From: an uncultured bacterium
Lineage (GTDB): Bacteria > Bacteroidota > Bacteroidia > Bacteroidales > Bacteroidaceae
Direction: 5' to 3'
Length of the DNA stretch: 64,000 nt
NCBI GenBank assembly: GCA_905216095.1
Contig: CAJMSQ010000007.1
Span: 13,010-77,009, forward strand
A program made the position numbers and the translations under genes. Below are positions 45,099 to 52,636 of this stretch, piece after piece. The notes below the pieces were generated by a model. That model had not been told where the DNA came from and did not search any database. It saw nothing but the letters and a program-made list of their open reading frames with translations. Numbering within the stretch: the first letter of the stretch is position 1; each line of letters starts with the position of its first letter.

Positions 45099-45983
45099 AT
45101 GAAAATCATGAAACGTTTATTACTGATGACCATCATGGTCTTGAGCGCAGGCTTAGGAGCTAAAGCGATGAGTTATGCAGAGGCAAGGGACCAGGCATGG
45201 TTTCTGACGGACAAGATGGCATACGAATTGGATTTGACCCCCGAACAATACGACAGGGCTTATCAGATAAATCTTGATTACCTGATGAGCGTGCGCACGG
45301 CATCCGACTGTTACGGACATTACTGGACATACCGCAACACCGACCTGAGACATGTGCTTTTCGACTGGCAATACTCTCTTTATTCCACGCTGGATTACTT
45401 CTTCCGTCCCATACGGTGGGTACGCTCTTCGTGGTACTATCCCGTGTTCAACCACTACCGCCGCGGCTATTACTACTTCGGACGTCCGACGGTGTACGTG
45501 AGTTATCACGGTACGACGTGGCATAAGCGTCGCCCCAACGACCGCAGTCCTTATTATGGTATGCACTTCCGTCCGGGAAACGGGATGCGCAACCACTACC
45601 ACAGCGGAGGCAACCGCCCACCCCACCGTCCGGAATACGGACGCCCCGGAAACTCCAACCACAATCGCCCGGGAGTTCCCGGCAACAACCGGCCGGGAGA
45701 CAATGTCAAGCCGAACCGGCCTGGCAAGCCCGGCGACTGGGGACATAACTCCCACGGAGGAAGGAACACACGCCCGTCGTCCGGAAGAAACAGCGACATC
45801 GGTAGCGGCGCACGCCCGTCATCCGGCAGAAGCGGCGGCATAGGCAACGGCACACGCCCGTCGTCCGGACGTGGAACCGGGACAAGCACAAGCAGAAGCC
45901 GGCGCAGCCAGACTCCCGCAAACACAAACGGCGGTAACAACGGCTCACGCAACAGCGGACGCAAGTTCGGACGTTCCATATAA
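45099..45983 (+). CDS. Secreted Gly/Arg/Pro-rich basic protein with 14-residue repeats
   Basis: 294 residues from the ATG at 45099 (45108 is equally possible; both give a signal peptide ending GLGAKA-M). After it a helical segment (EARDQAWFLTDKMAYELDLTPEQYDRAYQIN) is followed by Tyr/Trp/His-rich sequence (YYPVFNHYRRGYYYFG) and a low-complexity tail of His, Asn, Gly, Pro, Arg and Ser. The tail holds three 14-residue repeats beginning RPSSGR. No enzyme motif. The N-terminal helical part resembles DUF3826/EF-hand-like Bacteroidetes secreted proteins only loosely, so I give no family. It could be a basic surface or peptidoglycan-associated protein. Confidence 0.8.
   Translation: MKIMKRLLLMTIMVLSAGLGAKAMSYAEARDQAWFLTDKMAYELDLTPEQYDRAYQINLDYLMSVRTASDCYGHYWTYRNTDLRHVLFDWQYSLYSTLDYFFRPIRWVRSSWYYPVFNHYRRGYYYFGRPTVYVSYHGTTWHKRRPNDRSPYYGMHFRPGNGMRNHYHSGGNRPPHRPEYGRPGNSNHNRPGVPGNNRPGDNVKPNRPGKPGDWGHNSHGGRNTRPSSGRNSDIGSGARPSSGRSGGIGNGTRPSSGRGTGTSTSRSRRSQTPANTNGGNNGSRNSGRKFGRSI
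45769..45894 (+). repeat. 42-bp tandem repeat, three copies (coding)
   Basis: CACGCCCGTC recurs at 45769, 45811 and 45853, a strict period of 42 bp, encoding RPSSGRNSDIGSGA, RPSSGRSGGIGNGT and RPSSGRGTGTSTSR. In-frame length variation by slippage is possible. Confidence 0.8.
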
Positions 45984-46061
45984 GGTCCTTGATGCCGTAT
46001 CCCCTTGCAAGCAACTGCTTGAACGGTATAACGGCATCCGACAAAAGCATCCATACATGAC

Positions 46062-46108
46062 AAAGGCAGACTACGCTTCACTAACCTGCGTAGTCTGCCT
46101 TTCTTTTA
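46062..46108 (+). terminator. Strong intrinsic terminator after the Gly/Arg-rich protein gene
   Basis: Perfect 15-bp stem AAAGGCAGACTACGC (46062-46076) with 46088-46102, 11-nt loop, followed by CTTTTA. Confidence 0.85.
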
Positions 46109-46136
46109 TACTTCCCCATACCTATATTATATAAGA

Positions 46137-46186
46137 AATTCCCCCGGCCCGCCATCCGCCAAACGGATGAAGAGACCGGGGAAATT
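46137..46186 (-). terminator. Terminator of the carboxyltransferase gene
   Basis: Minus-strand stem AATTTCCCCGG with CCGGGGGAATT and an inner CATCCG/CGGATG hairpin, followed by TCTTATATAAT. It lies about 90 bp after the stop at 46277. Confidence 0.65.
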
Positions 46187-46276
46187 ATATCCGTAAGGAG
46201 CGAGAATGCTCCCCTGACTCAATTGTATAGACTTCAATCCCATGAAAGCCTTGGCCCGTCATGGGCGAATCCGGAC

Positions 46277-48052
46277 TTATGCCTGACGCTCGATATAGGC
46301 GATTACGTCGCCCTTGCTGACGTGACTGCCTTGCTTGGCGTTAATCTCCACCAACTTGCCACCGAGTGCGGCCGGCAATTCATGGATTTGTCCGTAAGCA
46401 TTCTCCACATAGCAGAAGAAATCTCCTTCTTTGTATTCCTTTCCTATGTAGGGTTCTATGCTCTTCACGCACTCACCGTCTCCGCCAATCTCCCAAAGGA
46501 TGGTTCCGGCCTCAGGTGCGACAATGGCATCGGCTTTTGCATGTTTGAGGGCCGCAGCCTCTTCAAGCGACATGCCGTTTGCGGCAGACTTGTCCTTGGC
46601 TGCCTGCAAATCGGCAAGAAAGCGTTTCTTCGCCGCGCCACTCTTGTAGTCACGGTACTGGGTTTCGTGCATGGCGAACTCGAACAGTTCTTCGTCGTCC
46701 TCGCCCCGGTCCCAATTGTTCTCTTCCATTTCCTTGATAAAGCGGTCAAGTTCGTCGGGATAGTAGCTCTGCGGATCGGCATCGGTGAACTCGAAACCTT
46801 TTTCCTTGGCCAACTCGACAATTTCAGGCGCAACCTCGCCGGGCAGCTTACCGCTCTTTCCGAGTATCATACCCCAAATGGAATTGTCCATCATGGAATA
46901 GCGGGGCTTGCCCATGGATTCGGTCAGGAGATTCATGAGAGCGATATTCTTGACATACTGGGAGAACGGCGTAACAAGAGGAGGATAGCCCACACGCGGC
47001 CATACATAAGCGACTTCATCGAACAAACGGACGAGCAAAGCGTCCTCGCTCAGCGGTTCCTCGCCTTTGGCAACGCGGTTATTGTTGATAGCCGTCATTA
47101 CACCGGTCAAATCTGCCATCATCGAGCCCATCATACCGCCGGGAAGGCCGCAACCCAAGAGCAACGAACTCATCAGTTTGTTTCCGGGGTTCATGAAATA
47201 GCCCAGGAAGTCATCTATGAACTCCTGAGTCAGTTTCCGTGCCTCCATGTAGGCTTCCATGTTGATTTCGGGCACATCAAAGCCGGCGTTCTTGAGCATG
47301 GACTGCACCGAAATCACGTCCGGATGCACCTTACCCCAAGACAATGGCTCGATTGCCGTGTCGATAACATCGGCTCCGTTGCGGCATACTTCGAGAATAG
47401 AGGCCATAGAGAGACCCGGTCCGCTATGTCCGTGATACTGGATGATGACTTCGGGATGTTTTTCCTTAATCATCCTGGTCAGTTTACCCAGCATAGCAGG
47501 CTGTCCGATACCGGCCATATCCTTCAGGCATATCTCGGGTGCGCCTGCCGCAATGAGTTGCTCGGCTATGCCCGCATAATACTCTGCGGTGTGTATAGGA
47601 GAGTTGGTGATACAAAGGGTTGCCTGCGGCGTCATGCCTGCCTCGAGGGCGTACTTGATGGAAGGGATGATGTTACGCACATCATTGAGGCCGCAGAATA
47701 TGCGGGTGATGTCCGTACCCTGGGCATGTTTCACCTTATACATCAGTCGGCGAACATCGGCCGGCACGGGAAACATGCGCAACGCGTTGAGACCGCGGTC
47801 CAACATATGGGTTTTGATTCCTGCCTCATGGAATGGCTTTGTGAAAGCACGCACAGCCTTATTCGGGTTCTCCCCGTAAAGAAGGTTTACCTGCTCAAAT
47901 GCTCCACCGTTTGTCTCGACACGGCTGAAGCATCCCATTTTTATAATCACCGGAGCGATACGTTCCAATTGGTCTTTGCGCGGCTGGAATTTTCCGGACG
48001 ACTGGAACATATCACGATATACAAGGCTGAATTGAATTTTACGTTTCTCCAT
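46277..48052 (-). CDS. Divergent biotin-dependent-type carboxyltransferase subunit lacking the biotin lysine
   Basis: 591 residues from the ATG at 48052; a longer start is excluded because the -7 box TAACTTTG lies at 48077-48084. The N-terminal 300 residues form the pyruvate carboxylase/oxaloacetate decarboxylase carboxyltransferase barrel: FSLVYRDMFQSS replaces the usual LRDAHQS, MLDRGLN replaces LLRGQN, CLKDMAG keeps the metal-bridging Lys, and QYHGHSGPG replaces HTHDTSG. The C-terminal 80 residues are a biotinyl/lipoyl-like domain (VAPEAGTILWEIG ... GGKLVEINAKQG), but AMKM is replaced by ENAYGQIHEL, so biotin cannot be attached here. Either a separate biotin carrier serves it or the reaction differs. 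The often-used label oxaloacetate decarboxylase or pycB should be taken with care. Confidence 0.82.
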   Translation of the reverse strand: MEKRKIQFSLVYRDMFQSSGKFQPRKDQLERIAPVIIKMGCFSRVETNGGAFEQVNLLYGENPNKAVRAFTKPFHEAGIKTHMLDRGLNALRMFPVPADVRRLMYKVKHAQGTDITRIFCGLNDVRNIIPSIKYALEAGMTPQATLCITNSPIHTAEYYAGIAEQLIAAGAPEICLKDMAGIGQPAMLGKLTRMIKEKHPEVIIQYHGHSGPGLSMASILEVCRNGADVIDTAIEPLSWGKVHPDVISVQSMLKNAGFDVPEINMEAYMEARKLTQEFIDDFLGYFMNPGNKLMSSLLLGCGLPGGMMGSMMADLTGVMTAINNNRVAKGEEPLSEDALLVRLFDEVAYVWPRVGYPPLVTPFSQYVKNIALMNLLTESMGKPRYSMMDNSIWGMILGKSGKLPGEVAPEIVELAKEKGFEFTDADPQSYYPDELDRFIKEMEENNWDRGEDDEELFEFAMHETQYRDYKSGAAKKRFLADLQAAKDKSAANGMSLEEAAALKHAKADAIVAPEAGTILWEIGGDGECVKSIEPYIGKEYKEGDFFCYVENAYGQIHELPAALGGKLVEINAKQGSHVSKGDVIAYIERQA

Positions 48053-48076
48053 AATCGTTATATTATAGTTCGGCGA

Positions 48077-48084
48077 CAAAGTTA
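48077..48084 (-). promoter_or_regulatory. -7 box of the carboxyltransferase gene
   Basis: Minus-strand TAACTTTG, 24 nt before the chosen ATG; it decides against an in-frame start at 48079. Confidence 0.7.
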
Positions 48085-48211
48085 CTCATTTATTTTCACC
48101 CCGAAAGGCTATAAGACCGACAAGTTGCATAAAAAATACGTCCGCCTGCCCTAAAACGTATTTGTCTGCCGGCACTTACTTTCTACGGAAAGGATGACAG
48201 ACTTCTTTACG

Positions 48212-49654
48212 TCAGTTCTCGCGCTGCGTTTCGGGCCAATTGACAAGATAAAGCCGCTCCGTGGCACGCGTAAAAGCCGTGTACAGCCAACGGAGATAGG
48301 AACGGCCGGCCATTTCGTCCGTCATATATCCCTGGTCCACGAACACCCGGCTCCATTGCCCGCCTTGTGCCTTGTGGCAGGTTACGGCATAAGCGTATTT
48401 AATCTGGAGTGCGTTGTAATAAGGGTCTTGCCGCAACTTCTTCATGCGTTCCGGTTTCCCCGGAATGTCGGCATAGTCCTGCAACACCTGCTCATAGAGC
48501 CGACGGCTCTCGTCCGGGGTAAGCGCAGGTGCTTCCGACGAAAGCGTATCCAGCAGCACACGACAGTCTATCTCGTAATCATCATAATCGGGAAGGCGGA
48601 GCGTAACGTCCGCGAAACGGAAACCATAAAGTTCATGCACATTGCGCACACGCAACACCTCGGCCACATCCCCATTGGCTATGAAATCGAAAGGCAAACG
48701 CTCCTCGCGCGGCAGCGAATGTGCCAGTTGCTCGCTCCAATAATAGTTATTCTTCACCGCCATGACCATGTCGCCGCGCGCCAAAGTATCCTCGCGGTCA
48801 AAAATACGGGTCCGGATACCGTTATTATATATATTGGCACGTTTGTTTGAGCGTGTAATGACGATTGTATCGTCTGTCCCGCAATCGGAATAGGCTGAAA
48901 CGAGAGCCTCGATAAGTTCCCCGCCGGGCAGGAAGCGCACTTCTCCCTCCCGGGAGCCACATACACGCGGCAGACCGGTAGCATTGTCATACAATGAGTA
49001 GCGCAGGCGGGTGGCATTGGCCAGTATGCCCGAATTTGCGCTTTGTCGCACGACTTCCGTCAGTGTCGCCTCATCCACCCCGATACCATAGCCGCGCAAG
49101 GCGTCGGCTTGCAGCGCGGGACTCTCCTCACGCCCGACAGGAGGTAGCTGTGCGACGTCGCCGACAAGCAGCAAGCGGCATCCTTCCCCCTCATAGACAT
49201 AACGGATAAGGTCGTCAAGCAGATGTCCCGTACCGAAAAGGCTGTCAGCCGACGAATCGGCTATCATGGAAGCCTCGTCCACAATGAAAAGCGCATGACG
49301 GAGCTTATTGAAACCGAGGGAGAAGCGCGTACCCTCGCCATTGAATGTCTGCTGCCGGTAGATGGTGCGGTGTATCGTCGCCGCCCGCGCCCCCGAATGG
49401 TTGGAAAAGACCTTTGCCGCGCGGCCGGTCGGCGCCAGCAGCACTGTCTTGCGCCCCATGTCGTGCATTACACGCACCAGGGTGCCGACCAATGACGTCT
49501 TGCCCGTACCTGCGTAGCCGCGCAATATGAATGCGCGCTCTCCATCCCCATCCGTCACGAAACGTGCCAAGGCCTCGGCGGCACGGCATTGGTCTTTGGT
49601 AAACGTATGTGGGAACCCGTTGGCCATACGCAGCACAATCTCATCGCAAATCAT
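48212..49654 (-). CDS. RecD-like superfamily 1B DNA helicase
   Basis: 480 residues. Motif I GYAGTGKTS (about 46-54), LLAPTGRAAK (motif Ia), VDEASMI (motif II), LVGDVAQLPPVG (motif III) and the C-terminal CHKAQGGQWSRVFVD plus YTAFTRATERLYLV (motifs V and VI) are present in order. It lacks the N-terminal RecBCD-binding and pin extensions of full RecD2, so it is a short stand-alone 5'-3' helicase of the RecD/Dda/Pif1 class. Its promoter is divergent from the DUF4250-VanZ pair. Confidence 0.92.
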   Translation of the reverse strand: MICDEIVLRMANGFPHTFTKDQCRAAEALARFVTDGDGERAFILRGYAGTGKTSLVGTLVRVMHDMGRKTVLLAPTGRAAKVFSNHSGARAATIHRTIYRQQTFNGEGTRFSLGFNKLRHALFIVDEASMIADSSADSLFGTGHLLDDLIRYVYEGEGCRLLLVGDVAQLPPVGREESPALQADALRGYGIGVDEATLTEVVRQSANSGILANATRLRYSLYDNATGLPRVCGSREGEVRFLPGGELIEALVSAYSDCGTDDTIVITRSNKRANIYNNGIRTRIFDREDTLARGDMVMAVKNNYYWSEQLAHSLPREERLPFDFIANGDVAEVLRVRNVHELYGFRFADVTLRLPDYDDYEIDCRVLLDTLSSEAPALTPDESRRLYEQVLQDYADIPGKPERMKKLRQDPYYNALQIKYAYAVTCHKAQGGQWSRVFVDQGYMTDEMAGRSYLRWLYTAFTRATERLYLVNWPETQREN

Positions 49655-49690
49655 CGGTTTTTCACGCTTTTAATGAAGAATTAAATCACA

Positions 49691-49698
49691 CAAAGGTA
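49691..49698 (-). promoter_or_regulatory. -7 box of RecD-like helicase gene
   Basis: Minus-strand TACCTTTG, 36 nt before the ATG, and only 21 bp from the divergent plus-strand -7 box at 49720. Confidence 0.7.
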
Positions 49699-49719
49699 CA
49701 CTTTTCCGGCGAAATCACT

Positions 49720-49727
49720 TATCTTTG
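49720..49727 (+). promoter_or_regulatory. -7 box of DUF4250-VanZ operon
   Basis: TATCTTTG, 19 nt before the ATG at 49747. Because the two promoters overlap, the two transcription units may compete. Confidence 0.7.
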
Positions 49728-49746
49728 CTGCCCAAAAGCTATCTTT

Positions 49747-49923
49747 ATGGAACTTCCCCAAGACCCTTTTATGCTTTTCAGCGTGATAAACATGCAATTG
49801 CGCGACAAATACGCATCGCTGGATGCCTTGTGTGAGGATTTGCAGGCCGACCGCAAAGACATAGAATGCCGTTTGGCCGAATCCGGCTTCGTTTACGATG
49901 CAGAACATAATAAATTTTGGTAA
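49747..49923 (+). CDS. DUF4250 small protein
   Basis: 58 residues starting at the ATG at 49747, behind a good promoter. MELPQDPFMLFSVINMQLRD and the closing FVYDAEHNKFW match the DUF4250 family of small proteins. No membrane segment. Possibly a helix-turn-helix-like fold (LDALCEDLQADRKDIECRLAE), but no DNA-binding evidence. The VanZ gene follows 4 bp later. Confidence 0.85.
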   Translation: MELPQDPFMLFSVINMQLRDKYASLDALCEDLQADRKDIECRLAESGFVYDAEHNKFW

Positions 49924-49927
49924 GCAC

Positions 49928-50311
49928 ATGAGCAGATACTACCCGCTGTCACTCTTTTGTGTTCTATTGATATGGGTGTTATGCCTCATTCCCGTACCTG
50001 AAACCGATGTCAAACCGCCGCTTGGTTTCGACAAACTGATACATACGGTGATGTATCTCGGCACTTGCTCCGTCATTTGGTGGGAGCATCATCGCCAACC
50101 GGCATCCGGGAAATGGAGAACGGCGCTTATCACTTTTTTCCTGCCCATACTGATGAGCGGTGCCATAGAACTGGTACAGGAATATGCCACATCGACGCGC
50201 AGCGGTGACTGGTGGGACATGGCAGCCAACACATTGGGCGTGCTTCTTGCCGTACCCGTAGGATATTTCGTCGTGCCCGGACTGAGCGGCAGGCGGAAAG
50301 GACAATCGTAA
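49928..50311 (+). CDS. VanZ-family membrane protein
   Basis: 127 residues, four membrane segments, with FDKLIHTVMYLGTCSVIWW (the conserved DKxxH of VanZ) and GAIELVQEYATSTRSGDWWDMAANTLG. Despite the name, these proteins are not proof of teicoplanin resistance; members are common in Bacteroidetes and of unknown function. Start at 49928 chosen because it follows the DUF4250 stop by 4 bp. Confidence 0.88.
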   Translation: MSRYYPLSLFCVLLIWVLCLIPVPETDVKPPLGFDKLIHTVMYLGTCSVIWWEHHRQPASGKWRTALITFFLPILMSGAIELVQEYATSTRSGDWWDMAANTLGVLLAVPVGYFVVPGLSGRRKGQS

Positions 50312-50344
50312 AGCCGGTCCATCCAACCAACCGGCTACAAACGA

Positions 50345-50389
50345 AAGCGCAGGCCGCATGCACTGTTTTACAGTATGCGGCCTGCGCTT
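50345..50389. terminator. Long GC hairpin after the VanZ gene
   Basis: Perfect 15-bp stem AAGCGCAGGCCGCAT (50345-50359) with 50375-50389 and an inner ACTG/CAGT pairing. No clear T-run on the plus side; it separates the convergent VanZ and small basic protein genes. Confidence 0.65.
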
Positions 50390-50429
50390 CCGTTATTCCC
50401 TTCGGGTAATCCCGAACACGTATCTGCGC

Positions 50430-50639
50430 TTATTTGTTCTTGTGGCGGTTGGCCCGACGTGCGCGGATGTCGGCTTTTTTCTTGGCCGAACCGGAACCAT
50501 GCGCCCCGGTGGTGTATCCTTTCTTGCGGGCTTTCGTTTTTACCTTGTCGGTAGCCGGCGCGGGATTCGTGTTAGATTTCTTGAACACGATTCCGCTCGT
50601 CATGGCCTGCGTGATTTCTTCCTTATTCGCTTTTCTCAT
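50430..50639 (-). CDS. Small basic protein
   Basis: 69 residues, about one quarter Lys plus Arg, with KKGYTTGAHGSGSAKKKAD and RARRANRHKNK at the C-terminus. The composition looks like a nucleic-acid-binding or ribosome-associated small protein. No membrane part. It fills the 50312-50755 gap behind the 50345 hairpin. I do not recognise a named family. The well-formed composition and lack of any other use for this gap support it being real. Confidence 0.55.
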   Translation of the reverse strand: MRKANKEEITQAMTSGIVFKKSNTNPAPATDKVKTKARKKGYTTGAHGSGSAKKKADIRARRANRHKNK

Positions 50640-50755
50640 GGTGATGAAGACGCTGTACGGATGCCACGGATGCCCGCAGCGGGTTTATAAGTGGACAGTG
50701 AGTGGCGGTGAAAAGGCTTCTCCGCCACTCACTCCCATTGTCTCGCACGATAATA

Positions 50756-51937
50756 TCAATGATGGAAAAGGCGGATGCCCGTGAAAGTCATGGCAATGCC
50801 GTATTTGTCGCACGTAGCGATGACATGGTCGTCACGCACCGAGCCTCCGGCCTGCGCCACATACTCCACGCCGCTCTTGTGTGCCCGTTCGATGTTGTCG
50901 CCAAAGGGGAAGAACGCATCCGACCCAAGGCTGACGCCCGTATTCTGAGCAATCCACGCCTTTTTTTCCTCGGCCGTGAGCGGTTGCGGGCATTCGGTGA
51001 AGAATTGCTGCCAGGCACCGTCAGCCAACACGTCGTCATGATCTTCCGATATGTAGATGTCGATGGTATTGTCGCGGTCTGCCCGGCGTATTCCTTCCTT
51101 CCACGGCAGGCTCATCACACGGGGATGCTGGCGCAGCCACCAGATGTCGGCCTTGTTTCCGGCCAACCGCGTGCAGTGGATGCGGCTTTGTTGTCCCGCG
51201 CCTATGCCTATGGCCTGTCCGTCCTTGGCATAGCAGACGGAGTTGCTCTGTGTATACTTCAGTGTGATAAGGGCAATCATGAGGTCACGGCGGGCAGCCT
51301 CGGGAAAGTCCTTGTTGGCAGTCGGTATGTTTTGGAACAGACTGTCACCCGTCAGGTCTATTTCGTTACGGCCCTGTTCAAAGGTGATGCCGAACACTTG
51401 TTTGCTCTCGACGGGGGCAGGACGGTATTCCTCATCCATTTTCAGGACGACGTAAGTGCCTTTCCGCTTTTCGCGGAGTATGTCCAGCGCCTCGGGAGTG
51501 TAGTCCGGGGCGATGACTCCGTCGGAAACCTCCCGCTTGATGAGCAAAGCGGTGGCCAGATCGCAGGTATCGGACAACGCAATGAAGTCGCCGTAGCTCG
51601 ACATGCGGTCCGCGCCGCGCGCACGTGCATAGGCAGTGGCAATCGGAGTGAGGGGTTCTTTGATGTCATCCACGAAATAAATCTTACGGAGCGTATCACT
51701 CATGGGCAGTCCCACGGCGGCGCCTGCCGGAGATACGTGCTTGAACGATGCGGCTGCGGGCAGACCGGTAGCCGCGTGCAGTTCGCGCACCAGCTGCCAG
51801 CCGTTGAAGGCATCGAGAAAGTTGATATAGCCGGGCCGGCCGTTAAGTACTTCGACGGGAAGTTCTCCTTCGTTCATGTAGATGCGCGAAGGCTTTTGGT
51901 TGGGGTTACAACCGTACTTTAATGCCAATTCTTTCAT
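50756..51937 (-). CDS. Stand-alone AICAR formyltransferase domain protein (PurH C-terminal-like)
   Basis: 393 residues from the ATG at 51937. It holds the whole AICAR transformylase half of PurH but not the N-terminal IMP cyclohydrolase: LKYGCNPNQKPSRIY, SFKHVSPAGAAVGLP (catalytic Lys-His), YGDFIALSDTCD, GIGAGQQSRIHCTRLAGNKA, SDAFFPFGDNIERA, DDHVIATCDKYGIAMTFTGIRLFHH. The reaction adds the formyl group to AICAR in purine synthesis. IMP cyclohydrolase must be elsewhere, perhaps in a full-length PurH, in which case this is a paralogue. It ends the minus-strand run from 55.7 kb. Confidence 0.9.
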   Translation of the reverse strand: MKELALKYGCNPNQKPSRIYMNEGELPVEVLNGRPGYINFLDAFNGWQLVRELHAATGLPAAASFKHVSPAGAAVGLPMSDTLRKIYFVDDIKEPLTPIATAYARARGADRMSSYGDFIALSDTCDLATALLIKREVSDGVIAPDYTPEALDILREKRKGTYVVLKMDEEYRPAPVESKQVFGITFEQGRNEIDLTGDSLFQNIPTANKDFPEAARRDLMIALITLKYTQSNSVCYAKDGQAIGIGAGQQSRIHCTRLAGNKADIWWLRQHPRVMSLPWKEGIRRADRDNTIDIYISEDHDDVLADGAWQQFFTECPQPLTAEEKKAWIAQNTGVSLGSDAFFPFGDNIERAHKSGVEYVAQAGGSVRDDHVIATCDKYGIAMTFTGIRLFHH

Positions 51938-51983
51938 GATGGTCGTGTATATATAGAATTTATTTGTTTCGGAAAAATTCGGT

Positions 51984-52613
51984 CTACCAGCCGTTGTAAC
52001 GGATGTTTGCCGGGTCGTACTTGTCCTTGGGCTGCGGGTCGCCCTTCGGATGTCCCACGGGCACAAGGCTGAAGGGCACGATGTGTTCGGGCAATCCGAG
52101 GGCCGAAGTCACGGCCGCCATGCGCTCCTCGTAAGGATAGACACCGGTCCACACGGCCCCGAGGTGCATGGACTCGGCTGCCAGCAAAAGGTTCTCGGTC
52201 GCGGCGGAACAGTCGAACGTCCAGTTCGTAGACGGGTTTCCGTCCTTGTCCGTCACACTGAGGTCACCGCATACGACGACGGCCACTTGCGCTTCGGAAA
52301 GCATCTTGGCGTATGGCAACTGCCGGGACAGTTTGTTGATGACGGCCGTGTCGTTTACGACGACGAACTTCCACGGCCGCATGTCACGCCCCGTGGGAGC
52401 AGCCATGGCAGCCCGCAACAAGGTGTCCGTCTGTTCGCGGGAGACGGGTTCGGATGTATAACTGCGCACGCTTTTGCGGGACAATATATTTTCAAACACG
52501 GCGTTACCCTGCACCGGCGCGGGGGGCATGATGTTTGTGGTATAGACCAGCCGGACGAGAACCGCCAGCAGTGCAACGGTCAGTACAAGGCAAACTATTT
52601 TATATTTGTTCAT
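51984..52613 (-). CDS. Nitroreductase-family protein with N-terminal membrane anchor
   Basis: 209 residues. An N-terminal hydrophobic segment (KIVCLVLTVALLAVLVRLVY, about 5-24) with a single Lys-flanked start makes a signal anchor, which is unusual: FMN nitroreductases are normally cytoplasmic. The catalytic domain shows SRKSVRSYTSEPVS, AAMAAPTGRDMRPWKFVVV and GHPKG near the C-terminus. It lies 23 bp after the FMN-binding/Fe-S membrane protein, so the two may form an extracytoplasmic flavin-based electron-transfer pair. Substrate unknown. Confidence 0.88.
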   Translation of the reverse strand: MNKYKIVCLVLTVALLAVLVRLVYTTNIMPPAPVQGNAVFENILSRKSVRSYTSEPVSREQTDTLLRAAMAAPTGRDMRPWKFVVVNDTAVINKLSRQLPYAKMLSEAQVAVVVCGDLSVTDKDGNPSTNWTFDCSAATENLLLAAESMHLGAVWTGVYPYEERMAAVTSALGLPEHIVPFSLVPVGHPKGDPQPKDKYDPANIRYNGW

Positions 52614-52636
52614 AATGAGAGAATGTATGTTGTTTC

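Noticed and set aside
46223..48154. 643-codon open frame opposite the carboxyltransferase gene
   Set aside because: Antisense shadow covering the whole gene and its promoter; no start context or motif.
49928..50311. VanZ as a glycopeptide resistance gene
   Set aside because: No vanHAX or regulator genes nearby; VanZ-family proteins are common and mostly unrelated to resistance.
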